Assembly (NCBI RefSeq): GCF_003335085.1
Contig: NZ_QPEJ01000013.1
Coordinates: 61,333-125,332 of the forward strand
Reading direction: 5' to 3'
DNA: 64,000 nt
Origin: Polaribacter sp. WD7
Lineage (GTDB): Bacteria > Bacteroidota > Bacteroidia > Flavobacteriales > Flavobacteriaceae
Positions 17,470 to 26,381 of the stretch are shown one piece after another (position 1 is the stretch's first letter; each line of letters starts with the position of its first letter). The notes under the pieces are model-generated. The model was not told the origin of the DNA, did no database searches, and was given only the letters and a program-made list of their open reading frames with translations. The translations under genes and the position numbers were made by a program.

Positions 17470-18330
17470 TTAATGATTTAAGGTCCCAGCGTTTACAACA
17501 GGAGAAGCCTCTTTGTCTCCACATAATATAACCATTAAATTACTAACCATAGCAGCTTTTCGTTCTTCATCAAGTACTACAATATCTTTTTTACTCAACT
17601 CTTCTAAAGCCATTTCTACCATACTTACTGCCCCTTCTACAATTTTATGTCTTGCAGCAACAATAGCTGTTGCTTGTTGCCTTTTTAACATTGCAGATGC
17701 AATTTCTTGGGCGTATGCTAAATATCCAATTCTAGCCTCTAAAACTTCTATACCAGCAATAGCCAAACGTTCTTCCAATTCTTTCTCTAAAGTTTCAGAT
17801 ACCTCGTTAACACTTGAACGAAGTGTAATATCTTCATCATGACCTTCATCAGCAAAATTATCATAAGGATACATACTTGCCAGTTTTCTTACAGCTGCAT
17901 CAGTTTGAACTCTCACAAAATTCTCATAATTATCTACATCAAAAGCAGCCTTGTAAGTGTTGGTAACTCTCCAAACTAAAATAGTAGAAATCATTACAGG
18001 ATTACCCAATTTGTCATTTACCTTTAAACGCTCACTATCAAAATTACTAGCTCTTAAAGAAATGGTTTTCTTTTTAAACAAAGGGTTAGCCCAATACAAG
18101 CCGTTTTCTTTAATGGTACCTACATATTTACCAAAAAGTAAGACCACTTTAGAAGTATTTGGATTAACCAATATAAAGCCAAAAAAACCAATAAAGCCTA
18201 TAAATATGGGAAGTAAATATAATGAGTTTTTTTGTGCGAAGATTAAAAATAATCCTCCAAAAAATAAAAGAGATACTACTCCTAACATTAAATAACCGTT
18301 AGCGGGTTTTATAATTTTTTCTGATTTCAT
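17470..18330 (-). CDS. SPFH (stomatin/prohibitin/band 7) domain protein
   Basis: Two closely spaced membrane helices (about 13-32 and 37-55) form a hairpin, followed by a band-7 domain (about 57-215: ANPLFKKKTISLRASNFD, DKLGNPVMISTILVWRV, VRVQTDAAVRKLA) and the helix ARIGYLAYAQEIASAMLKRQQATA typical of the SPFH C-terminal coiled region. Such proteins form ring-like oligomers in membrane microdomains, often with proteases or signalling partners. It leads the operon SPFH, PH-like protein, alpha/beta hydrolase and Arc-type repressor. It has no NfeD partner here, unlike many bacterial stomatins. Confidence 0.87.
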   Translation of the reverse strand: MKSEKIIKPANGYLMLGVVSLLFFGGLFLIFAQKNSLYLLPIFIGFIGFFGFILVNPNTSKVVLLFGKYVGTIKENGLYWANPLFKKKTISLRASNFDSERLKVNDKLGNPVMISTILVWRVTNTYKAAFDVDNYENFVRVQTDAAVRKLASMYPYDNFADEGHDEDITLRSSVNEVSETLEKELEERLAIAGIEVLEARIGYLAYAQEIASAMLKRQQATAIVAARHKIVEGAVSMVEMALEELSKKDIVVLDEERKAAMVSNLMVILCGDKEASPVVNAGTLNH

Positions 18331-18365
18331 AAGTTGTGATTTATATTGATATTAAAATGATATTA

Positions 18366-18373
18366 CAAATATA
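18366..18373 (-). promoter_or_regulatory. Predicted -7 element (TATATTTG) of the SPFH operon
   Basis: Read on the minus strand this matches TAnnTTTG, 35 bp before the SPFH start. A TTG lies 21 bp further upstream (18395-18397), near the expected -33 position. This would also be the place to look for an operator of the operon's own Arc-type protein. Confidence 0.45.
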
Positions 18374-18451
18374 TCAAAAAATTAATAACATATCCAAGTA
18401 CTATCCTGTTATAATTTTTATCTTAGCAGAGTATAAATAATTAGGATAAAA

Positions 18452-19234
18452 ATGAAAATAAAAATATTCTTAGTAGTTTCTGTGCTTTTCTTGTCAAGCT
18501 TTGCTGGAAAGAAAACTTTATTTTGGGGTAAAAATGGTCATAGAGCAACAGGTAAAATTGCAGAAGGGCATTTAACTAAAAAAGCTAGAAAAAAAATAGA
18601 CAAAATCTTAAAGGGGCAAAGTTTAGCATTTGTATCTACGTTTGCAGATGAAATTAAATCTAATCGCAAATATGACGAATATTATTCTTGGCATTACATT
18701 AATATGGGGTTAGATGAAACTTATGCTTCGGCTACTAAAAACCCTAAAGGAGATTTAGTAACTGGTATTACAAAATGTATATCTGTCTTAAAAAACAAAA
18801 ATAGCTCTGAAAAGGATAAGGCTTTTTTTCTAAAAATGTTGGTACACTTTGTGGGCGATTTACACCAACCTATGCACATAGGTAGAAGAGAAGATAAAGG
18901 AGGTAATACCATACAATTACAGTGGTTTGGAAAAGGAACAAACTTACATAGAGTATGGGACGAAAATATGATTGATGATTTTAAAATGAGTTATACAGAT
19001 TTAGCTGCTAATACCAAAAAACTGAGTAAAGCGCAAATTGAGGCAATACAAAAGGGATCTATAATAGATTGGGTGGATGAAGTGCATCAGATTACAAAGA
19101 AGGTATATAACTCTGCAAAAATTGGTGAAAATTTACGATACAAATATTCTTATGATTACTTTGACTTGGTAAGAGATCAATTGCAGATAGGAGGAATTCG
19201 TCTAGCCAAAATATTAAATAATATTTTTGAGTAA
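18452..19234 (+). CDS. Secreted S1/P1-family zinc nuclease
   Basis: This 260-residue enzyme would cleave single-stranded DNA/RNA and 3'-nucleotides outside the cytoplasm. All nine trizinc ligands of nuclease P1 can be matched: W25, H30, D66, H81, H132, D136, H142, H166 and D170 (motifs FWGKNGH, TFADEI, SWHY, HFVGDLHQPMH, NLHRVWD). In P1 the Trp is the mature N-terminus and its amino group binds zinc, so signal cleavage should fall exactly before W25. The 24-residue leader (MKIKIFLVVSVLFLSSFAG, then KKTLF) permits that. The gene stands alone on the plus strand, divergent from the SPFH operon, 110 bp before a thioredoxin-like pair. Confidence 0.93.
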   Translation: MKIKIFLVVSVLFLSSFAGKKTLFWGKNGHRATGKIAEGHLTKKARKKIDKILKGQSLAFVSTFADEIKSNRKYDEYYSWHYINMGLDETYASATKNPKGDLVTGITKCISVLKNKNSSEKDKAFFLKMLVHFVGDLHQPMHIGRREDKGGNTIQLQWFGKGTNLHRVWDENMIDDFKMSYTDLAANTKKLSKAQIEAIQKGSIIDWVDEVHQITKKVYNSAKIGENLRYKYSYDYFDLVRDQLQIGGIRLAKILNNIFE

Positions 19235-19344
19235 ACTAAAATAATGATAAGTAAAAAGCCTTGTAGACTTCTGTTTATGAGGTTTTTTTGTTAAGGATTA
19301 GTTAATTGTTTTTAAGATGTCATTGATATTTGTAGCTTTATTGG

Positions 19345-19851
19345 ATGAAAAAACTACCTCTTTATTTTTTGTTAATTTTTTTGTGCTTACAGTCTTGTAA
19401 AAAAGAGAGTAAAAAAAGTGAAAATTTAGATATTACTAGTGTTAAGACTTATACTTATGCTGAGTTAAAACCCTTTTTAGAAAAAGAAAATGATAAAGTT
19501 TATGTTGTGAATTTTTGGGCAACTTGGTGCGCACCATGTGTAAAAGAATTGCCTGCCTTTGAAAAGTTAGGAAAACAATATGCTAATCAAAATGTAGAGG
19601 TATTGCTGGTAAGTTTAGATTTTCCTAAACAGTTAGATAAGAGATTGATACCTTTTTTAGAAAAAAACAAATTACAATCTAAAGTAGTTTTACTTGATGA
19701 TGTTAATGAGGATTTTTGGATAAAAGCTATAGATAGTACATGGACAGGTGCTATACCAGCAACATTAATTTACAATGAAAACAAAAGAAAGTTTTACGAG
19801 CAATCTTTTGATTATGATTTATTAGAGAACGAACTCAAAACCTTTTTATAA
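19345..19851 (+). CDS. TlpA-like thioredoxin-fold lipoprotein
   Basis: The signal MKKLPLYFLLIFLCLQSC ends in a lipobox with C18, so the protein is membrane-anchored facing the periplasm. A thioredoxin fold occupies about 35-165, with the active site WCAPC (C62/C65) after NFWATW. The cis-Pro loop is in TGAIPATLIYN. The 168-residue length fits a TlpA/ResA-type disulfide reductase domain. The next gene, also thioredoxin-fold, begins 2 bp after its stop, so the two form a redox operon. Substrate unknown. Confidence 0.87.
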   Translation: MKKLPLYFLLIFLCLQSCKKESKKSENLDITSVKTYTYAELKPFLEKENDKVYVVNFWATWCAPCVKELPAFEKLGKQYANQNVEVLLVSLDFPKQLDKRLIPFLEKNKLQSKVVLLDDVNEDFWIKAIDSTWTGAIPATLIYNENKRKFYEQSFDYDLLENELKTFL

Positions 19852-19853
19852 TT

Positions 19854-20459
19854 ATGAAAACATTAAAATCAATACTATTATTTGCTGCCGTAGCCATTAC
19901 ATTTGCATTTGGTATAAAAACAGAAGGAGGATACAAAATAGGAGATACTATTGAAGATTTTTCATTAAAAAACATAGATGACAAAATGGTTTCTTTATCA
20001 GATTATAAAGAAGCAAAAGGGTTTATTATTGTTTTTACTTGTAACATGTGCCCGTATTCTATAGCTAATGAAGATAGAATCATCGCATTAGATAAAAAAT
20101 ATAAAAAACTTGGTTATCCTGTAATAGCTATCAATCCAAATGATCCAAAAGCGATGCCTGGTGATGGTTTTAAAGAGATGAAAAAGAGAGCAGAAGAAAA
20201 GGAATTTACATTTCCGTATTTATTTGATGATGGACAAAAAGTCTATCCTAAGTTTGGTGCTACCAAAACACCACATGTTTTTATTGTAAGCAAACCAAAA
20301 ATGACAGTAGAGTATATTGGAGCTATAGATAATAGTTCTAGAAATTCTGATAATGTTACCGAAAAATATGTTGAGAATGCGGTAGATGCTTTGCTAAACG
20401 GTAATAAGCCTGCTAAAACAGAAACAAGAGCAATTGGATGTTCTATAAAGATATTATAA
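19854..20459 (+). CDS. Exported thioredoxin-family (redoxin/AhpC-TSA-like) protein
   Basis: A signal peptide (about 1-20) precedes a peroxiredoxin-like thioredoxin fold: GDTIEDFSLKNIDDKMVSLSDY, then FTCNMCPYSIANEDR with C63/C66 as a CxxC at the redox site, then a cis-Pro region TKTPHVFIVSK. A conserved-looking tail contains another cysteine (RAIGCSIK). Related periplasmic proteins are annotated only as thioredoxin family. It is translated right after the TlpA-like gene (2-bp gap) and is followed by a bidirectional terminator. Confidence 0.85.
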   Translation: MKTLKSILLFAAVAITFAFGIKTEGGYKIGDTIEDFSLKNIDDKMVSLSDYKEAKGFIIVFTCNMCPYSIANEDRIIALDKKYKKLGYPVIAINPNDPKAMPGDGFKEMKKRAEEKEFTFPYLFDDGQKVYPKFGATKTPHVFIVSKPKMTVEYIGAIDNSSRNSDNVTEKYVENAVDALLNGNKPAKTETRAIGCSIKIL

Positions 20460-20501
20460 AGAAAACCATTTAGTGATTAATTGAACCTTATCTCTAATTG
20501 T

Positions 20502-20529
20502 AAAATCTCAAGTTTTAACTTGAGATTTT
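20502..20529. terminator. Bidirectional terminator between the redoxin gene and tsaD
   Basis: Inverted repeat AAAATCTCAAGTT / AACTTGAGATTTT with a TT centre, followed by a T run on the plus strand and preceded by As, in the gap between convergent genes. Confidence 0.75.
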
Positions 20530-20542
20530 TTTATTTAAAAAG

Positions 20543-21568
20543 TTAGTCTGTTACTTTTAATCTTGCTTGAGCTGTTACAGAAATATCAGAATACCTATTT
20601 TCTAAATATTTTAAATAGCCTGTTATGGCTATCATAGCCGCATTGTCTGTGGTGTATTCAAATTTAGGAATATAAGTAGACCAACCAAAGTGTTTTTGAG
20701 CTAACTGTAATCTGTTTCGTATTTCAGAATTTGCAGAAACTCCACCAGCAATTGCAATATCTTTAATACCTGTTTTTTTTATAGCTTTTTTAAGTTTATC
20801 CATCAAAATTTCTACAATTGTGTATTGTATAGATGCACAAATATCATTCAAATTCTCCTCAATAAAATTAGGGTTTATTCTTTGTTGTTTTTGAATAAAA
20901 TATAAGATTCCTGTTTTAAGACCACTAAAACTAAAATTTAAATCACTTACCTTAGGTTTAGTAAAAGCATACGCTTTTGGGTTGCCTAATTTTGCATATT
21001 TATCTATTAAAGGGCCTCCTGGATAAGGTAATCCTAAAATTTTTGCAGATTTATCAAAAGCTTCTCCAACAGCATCGTCTATAGTTTCACCCAAAATCTC
21101 CATTTCAAAATACTTAGAGACTTTTACAATTTGAGTATGTCCACCACTAATGGTTAAACATAAAAAAGGAAAAGGTGGTGTTTTATAGTTTGTATCTTTT
21201 ATAAAATGAGCTAAAATATGTGCTTGCATATGATTAACATCAATTAAAGGAATTTGAAGTCCAAGTGCTAAAGACTTTGCAAAAGATGTACCCACTAGTA
21301 AAGACCCCATAAGACCAGGGCCTTTTGTAAATGCAATTGCACATAAGTCTTCTTTGGTTATATTTGCTTGTTCTATAGCCTGTTGTACAACAGGTACAAT
21401 GTTTTGTTGATGTGCCCTAGATGCTAATTCTGGTACAACACCTCCATATTTAGAGTGTACTTCTTGATTAGCTATTACATTGCTTAACACTTTACCATTG
21501 CAAAGAATTGCAGCACTCGTATCATCACAAGAAGATTCAATCCCAAGAATATAAATAGGTGTATCCAT
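20543..21568 (-). CDS. tsaD: tRNA N6-adenosine threonylcarbamoyltransferase TsaD
   Basis: TsaD transfers the threonylcarbamoyl group to A37 of ANN-decoding tRNAs, working with TsaB, TsaE and TsaC. The 341-residue protein has the Kae1 ASKHA fold with ILGIESSCDDTSAA (about 8-20), the metal-binding pair H113/H117 (VNHMQAHILAH), TISGGHTQI, GEAFDKSAKILGLPYPGGP, and C-terminal IAGGVSANSEIR and YTTDNAAMIA. Length and motifs are standard. It is transcribed alone, divergent from tamB, and converges on the redoxin operon with a terminator between. Confidence 0.97.
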   Translation of the reverse strand: MDTPIYILGIESSCDDTSAAILCNGKVLSNVIANQEVHSKYGGVVPELASRAHQQNIVPVVQQAIEQANITKEDLCAIAFTKGPGLMGSLLVGTSFAKSLALGLQIPLIDVNHMQAHILAHFIKDTNYKTPPFPFLCLTISGGHTQIVKVSKYFEMEILGETIDDAVGEAFDKSAKILGLPYPGGPLIDKYAKLGNPKAYAFTKPKVSDLNFSFSGLKTGILYFIQKQQRINPNFIEENLNDICASIQYTIVEILMDKLKKAIKKTGIKDIAIAGGVSANSEIRNRLQLAQKHFGWSTYIPKFEYTTDNAAMIAITGYLKYLENRYSDISVTAQARLKVTD

Positions 21569-21584
21569 TTTGTTTAATTTAAGG

Positions 21585-21592
21585 CAAAATTA
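21585..21592 (-). promoter_or_regulatory. Predicted tsaD -7 element (TAATTTTG)
   Basis: Matches TAnnTTTG on the minus strand, 16 bp before the tsaD ATG, which would leave a leader of only about 10 nt. Confidence 0.4.
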
Positions 21593-21645
21593 AGGATAAT
21601 TTTAAGTTGCATTCCTTTTTCTGATACAGAAATTTAATAGTTTGT

Positions 21646-21653
21646 TAAATTTG
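21646..21653 (+). promoter_or_regulatory. Predicted tamB -7 element (TAAATTTG)
   Basis: Matches TAnnTTTG on the plus strand in the tsaD-tamB divergent region. A transcript start near 21660 leaves room for a tamB start upstream of 21771. Confidence 0.4.
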
Positions 21654-21770
21654 AGCGTTATTTGTAATAAATGGCAATATTATTGCTTATTGTTGATATA
21701 GAACCTTACTTTAAAAGAAATAGTCATCAAACAAATTGGAAAAAAAATACTAAAATGCTTAAAGTACATC

Positions 21771-24700
21771 GTGCTTTTTTTATTACTAGTTAGTATTTTG
21801 TTTTCTGTACCTATAGTTCAGACTTGGTTGGGTAATTACGCTACAAACAAGTTAAATAACCAATACAATACCAATATTTCTATTAAAAAAGTAGACTTGT
21901 CCTTTCTTGGAAATGTTCAGTTAAAAGGTGTAGAGATTAGAGATCATCATCAAGACACTCTAATTTTTGTAAACAAACTAAGCACTTCTCTAGTAAGTGC
22001 CAAAAGTATGTTAGAAAACAAAGTAAAATTGGGCAGCGTAAAATTAGACGAAGTTTTTTTTTATATGACTACCCATAAAGATGAAAATAAAGATAATTTG
22101 GGTGTTTTTATTTCTAGTTTTAGTAACAATAAACCAAAAGATTCTCTGGCTAAATCTTTTGTGCTGCAATCATCTAACGTTTATGTACATAATTTACATT
22201 ATAGATTAAAAAACAATAATAGAAAGACTTCTGTATTGTTTTCTGCAGAAAAAGGAGGTGGAAACTTACAAGATTTACTAATAAACGGAGCAGATTTTTC
22301 TTCAAAAATTAGAGGTTTGTATTTCAAAGACAATAGAGGTTTAGAGGTTACTAATTTAACAACAGATTTTGCGTATACTAAAACTGCAATGCATTTTAAA
22401 AATACAACATTAGAAACCAAAAATTCTAAGATTAAAGCAAATATAGATTTTCTGTACAAAAGAAAAGATTTAGCAGATTTTAATACTAAAGTTAAGATAA
22501 GAGCAAAATTTGATAATAGTGAATTATTTATACCTGATTTAAAAAAGTATTACGGAGAATTAAATGGTAAAGATTTAGTTTCTTTTTCAGGAAATCTAAA
22601 AGGTCCTTTAAATAATTTTTCTTTAAGAAATCTTAAACTAGACTCTAAATATGGTATTAAAATATATGGAGACTTAGATTTTGTAAATGCAGTAAATACA
22701 GAGAGGGGGTTTACATTTAAGGGAGATTTAGACAACCTTACGGCAACTTACAATGAGTTGCGAAGAATTTTACCTAATGTTTTAGGTAAAACACTACCTA
22801 CAGAATTTAGAAAATTCGGCAAATTTAGTTTAAAAGGAAAAGTAAAAGTTAATCCAGAAAATATTTCTGCTTCTATAAATTTAAAATCGCAAATTGGTAA
22901 TTTGATTTCAGATTTAAAAATGGCTAATATTGACAATATAGATTATGCTTCTTACAACGGAAAAATAGAGTTAAATAACTTTAATGTAGGCGTTTTGTTT
23001 AATGACCCATTATTTGGTAACGTTTCTCTTAAAGGAGATGTTAATGGAAGCGGTTTTAAACTAGAAAATATTAGTACCTCCTTTATTGGAGAGGTTTTTA
23101 AGTTAAATTTTAAAGGTTACACCTATCAAAATATTAAAGCGAATGGTCAGTATCAAAATAATAAATTTGATGGAGACTTAGAAATAGATGACACAAATTT
23201 TAAGATGAAATTTAATGGACTTGCAGATTTATCATCTACTGTTCATAAATTTGATTTTAAATCTGATATAGACTATTTAAACCTAAAAGAAACCAACCTA
23301 TTTGTAAGAGATAGCGTTTCGGTTTTAAAAGGAAATATAGAATTAGATATAGAAGGAAATACTTTTGACGATATTACAGGAAAAGCAACGTTTACCAATA
23401 TTTTATATACCAATTTAAAAGAAGAGTACGATTTTAAAAAGTTTATTGTTACTTCTTCTATAAAAGACAGTGTTAAGACCATAGAGGTAAATTCTAAAGA
23501 TATCGTAAATGGTTTTGTTACTGGTAAATTTACCTTTTCAGAAGTATTACCAGTAGCACAAAATGCACTCGGTAGTATTTATACAAATTATAACCCTTAT
23601 AAGGTAGCTCCTCATCAATTTATAGATTTTAATTTTACTATATACAACCAAATCATATCTATTTTCTTTCCTCAAGTTTCTATTGACGATAAAACACGTA
23701 TTCGTGGAAAAATAAAAGCAGATAAAAATCAACTAAAGCTAACAATTTCGTCTCCAAAAATGAATTTCTATGGAAATGAAATTAAAGATTTGTTGTTAAG
23801 AACAGATAATCAAAATCCTTTGTACAATTCTCATTTAACTGCAGCAGAAATAAATACAAACTATTATAATGTTTCTAAACTTAATTTATTGAGTTTAACG
23901 CAAAATGACACCTTGTATTTTAAATCTGTTTTTAACGGAGGTAAAAAAAACAATGAAGATTTTAATTTAGACTTTTTCTATACATTTAATAAAGAAGGGA
24001 AGTCTGTAGTTGGTTTCGAAAAATCTACTTTTAAGTTTAAAGATAATGTTTGGAATATTAATCCTGACGAAAAAAATACAGATAAAATTACTTTTGATTT
24101 AAAGACAAAAGAATACAACTTTAGTCAATTTAAATTGATATCAGATGAACAAAAGATAGCATTTACAGGGAGTTTAAAAGGAGACTCAGAAAAAATATTA
24201 CTTGCCGATTTTACTAAAGTAAAATTACAAAGTTTTTTACCAGAAATAGATAGTTTAGCTTTAAAAGGTCAAGTTTCTGGTCATGTAGATTTTGTTCAGA
24301 AAAATGGTAATTATAGTCCAGAAGCACAATTAACTATAGAAGAATTTGAGGTAAATAGCTTTAAACAGGGAGATGTATCTTTAAATGTAAAAGGGAACAA
24401 TTCTTACAAAAAATTTGACGTAGATTTATCAATCAAAAATGAAAAAGTAAAAAGTATAGCAGCTACAGGAATATTAGATTTTTCAGACAAAAGGCCTTTA
24501 ATAGATTTAGAGGTGTTTTTAGAAGAGTTTGGACTAGATGCTTTTAGCCCTTTAGGGCAAGACGTTTTGTCTTCTATAAGAGGTACTGCTTCAGGAGATT
24601 TCGTATTGCGAGGTTTTTTAGGGAATCCCGAAATGGAAGGTTTATTAACATTAAAAAATGCAGGTCTACGCTTTCCGTATTTAAATGTAGATTATGATTT

Positions 24701-26177
24701 TGTTGGAGAATCTATTATTTCTATGCAAGAACAATCGTTTATTCTAGAAGAGGTTTCTTTATTAGACACTAAATATAAAACAGTAGGTAAATTAACAGGA
24801 GCCATTACGCATTTAAATTTTGAAAAATGGTTTTTAAACATTGATATAGAAAGTGACAATTTATTGGTTTTAGATACAGAAAATACTGATGAATCATTAT
24901 ATTATGGTTCTGCTTTTATAGATGCTAAAGCTAGTATTACAGGACTAACAGATCAATTAACCATAGATGTTAATGCTAAGACACAACCAGGTACCATATT
25001 TGTGGTTCCGTTAAAAGACGTAGAAACTGTAGATAGTTATCGTTTAATTTACTTTAAAACAGATGAAACTAGGGTAGACGATCAACAAAAAGAATTGGCT
25101 CTAGAAGAAATCAAAGGCTTGTCTTTAAACATAGATTTAGAGGTTACCAAAGATGCTGTTGCTCAGGTAGTAATAGATGAGGTTAACGGAAGCCAGCTAA
25201 CAGGAAGTGGTTCTGGAAACTTAAGAATAGAAATAAATACAAGAGGTAAATTTAATATGTATGGAGATTATACCATAGATAATGGGGTGTATGATTTTAA
25301 ATACGGAGGAATCATAAACAAGCCTTTTATCATTCAAAAAGGAGGTACAGTTTCTTGGAACGAAAGCCCTTATGATGCAAATTTAGATATTACCGCAGTT
25401 TACAAAGCCAAAGCAAATCCTGGTGTTCTGTTAGAAAATTTTAATTCTAATAGAAAAGAAGAAATAGATTTGGTTACCAGAATTACAGGAGGTCTTTTTA
25501 GTTCTAAACAAGAGTTAGACATACAGTTAACCAATGTAGACCCCACAATTGCAAATGAATTAGAATTTATTTTAAACGATAATAACGTTAATGAAAAAAC
25601 AACTCAGTTTATATCACTCCTAGCATTTGGTACGTTTCGAAATCCAGATAGAGTTAATTTTGATTTAAATAATACCATTGCTGGTACAGCATCTAGTGCA
25701 TTGGCGACTGCATTTTCTAGTTTGCTAAATAGCCCAGACAGTAAATTTCAGTTAGATTTTGATTATCAACAAGCAGATTTATCTAATGTAGATCGTTTAA
25801 ATATAGACGATCAAGTAGATGTTTCTGTTAGTACGCAAGTAAGTGATAGAGTTGTTATAAACGGAAAAGTAGGGGTTCCTGTAGGGGCACAAACTCAAGC
25901 AAGTGTAGTTGGAGAAGTAAAGGTTGAAGTATTATTAAATAAAGAAGGTAATTTTAGAGGAGTTATTTTTAATCGACAAAATGAAATTCAATATTCACAA
26001 CAGGAAGAAGGTTATACGCAAGGAGCAGGTTTATCATATCAAGTTAACTTTAACACGTTAAGTGATTTACTTCGAAAAATTGGCATAAAAAAAAGGAAAA
26101 TAGAAAAAAAACGTAATATAAAGAAAGATACTTTCAGCAAAAAAAGAAGAGAACTTATTAATTTTGAAGGCAATTAG
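21771..26177 (+). CDS. tamB: TamB-family translocation and assembly / envelope lipid-transport protein
   Basis: This 1468-residue AsmA/TamB-type protein is expected to be anchored in the inner membrane and to span the periplasm as a long beta-taco groove that guides lipids or outer-membrane proteins. It has an N-terminal membrane helix, many repeated beta segments of the type LKGDVNGSGFKLENISTSF, and a C-terminal DUF490/TamB domain (about 1000-1420: YTIDNGVYDFKYGGIINKPF, IQKGGTVSWNESPYDANLDITA, LSLLAFG-like core). The only standard start in frame is GTG at 21771, but it cuts into the membrane helix; the frame stays open back to a stop at 21699 and encodes a basic n-region (GKKILKCLKYIV). The real start may be a rare ATT (21735) or ATA (21720). 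In Bacteroidota tamB is often beside tsaD, as here. Confidence 0.88.
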   Translation: MLFLLLVSILFSVPIVQTWLGNYATNKLNNQYNTNISIKKVDLSFLGNVQLKGVEIRDHHQDTLIFVNKLSTSLVSAKSMLENKVKLGSVKLDEVFFYMTTHKDENKDNLGVFISSFSNNKPKDSLAKSFVLQSSNVYVHNLHYRLKNNNRKTSVLFSAEKGGGNLQDLLINGADFSSKIRGLYFKDNRGLEVTNLTTDFAYTKTAMHFKNTTLETKNSKIKANIDFLYKRKDLADFNTKVKIRAKFDNSELFIPDLKKYYGELNGKDLVSFSGNLKGPLNNFSLRNLKLDSKYGIKIYGDLDFVNAVNTERGFTFKGDLDNLTATYNELRRILPNVLGKTLPTEFRKFGKFSLKGKVKVNPENISASINLKSQIGNLISDLKMANIDNIDYASYNGKIELNNFNVGVLFNDPLFGNVSLKGDVNGSGFKLENISTSFIGEVFKLNFKGYTYQNIKANGQYQNNKFDGDLEIDDTNFKMKFNGLADLSSTVHKFDFKSDIDYLNLKETNLFVRDSVSVLKGNIELDIEGNTFDDITGKATFTNILYTNLKEEYDFKKFIVTSSIKDSVKTIEVNSKDIVNGFVTGKFTFSEVLPVAQNALGSIYTNYNPYKVAPHQFIDFNFTIYNQIISIFFPQVSIDDKTRIRGKIKADKNQLKLTISSPKMNFYGNEIKDLLLRTDNQNPLYNSHLTAAEINTNYYNVSKLNLLSLTQNDTLYFKSVFNGGKKNNEDFNLDFFYTFNKEGKSVVGFEKSTFKFKDNVWNINPDEKNTDKITFDLKTKEYNFSQFKLISDEQKIAFTGSLKGDSEKILLADFTKVKLQSFLPEIDSLALKGQVSGHVDFVQKNGNYSPEAQLTIEEFEVNSFKQGDVSLNVKGNNSYKKFDVDLSIKNEKVKSIAATGILDFSDKRPLIDLEVFLEEFGLDAFSPLGQDVLSSIRGTASGDFVLRGFLGNPEMEGLLTLKNAGLRFPYLNVDYDFVGESIISMQEQSFILEEVSLLDTKYKTVGKLTGAITHLNFEKWFLNIDIESDNLLVLDTENTDESLYYGSAFIDAKASITGLTDQLTIDVNAKTQPGTIFVVPLKDVETVDSYRLIYFKTDETRVDDQQKELALEEIKGLSLNIDLEVTKDAVAQVVIDEVNGSQLTGSGSGNLRIEINTRGKFNMYGDYTIDNGVYDFKYGGIINKPFIIQKGGTVSWNESPYDANLDITAVYKAKANPGVLLENFNSNRKEEIDLVTRITGGLFSSKQELDIQLTNVDPTIANELEFILNDNNVNEKTTQFISLLAFGTFRNPDRVNFDLNNTIAGTASSALATAFSSLLNSPDSKFQLDFDYQQADLSNVDRLNIDDQVDVSVSTQVSDRVVINGKVGVPVGAQTQASVVGEVKVEVLLNKEGNFRGVIFNRQNEIQYSQQEEGYTQGAGLSYQVNFNTLSDLLRKIGIKKRKIEKKRNIKKDTFSKKRRELINFEGN

Positions 26178-26305
26178 ATTTTTCTCTTAATTATGATATA
26201 GGAGACGTTTATTTATATTTTACAATCAGAAATTAATTAACAAAAAAGTAACGTTTTAAGTCTTTTTTTTCAACTGAATTACTGTAGTTTAGACCGTAAA
26301 ATAGT

Positions 26306-26330
26306 ACGAAATAGCCTAAAACGATTTCGT
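26306..26330. promoter_or_regulatory. Putative CG-centred operator upstream of pfkA
   Basis: The core CCTAAAACGATTTCGT (26315-26330) matches 12 of 16 positions of the perfect palindrome ACGAAATCGATTTCGT found before the second GAPDH gene. A further half-site ACGAAAT lies at 26306-26312 and pairs with ATTTCGT at 26324-26330. The AAnCGnTT centre is typical of LacI-family operators. It sits 52 bp before the pfkA ATG. Confidence 0.5.
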
Positions 26331-26381
26331 AGTTTTATTATTTTTAATGAGTATAAAATAGTAATTTTACGATTACAAAAT

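Noticed and set aside
19246..19292. Weak hairpin with T run after the S1/P1 nuclease gene
   Set aside because: Stem of about 5 bp with a G-T pair and a long loop; insufficient for a terminator call.
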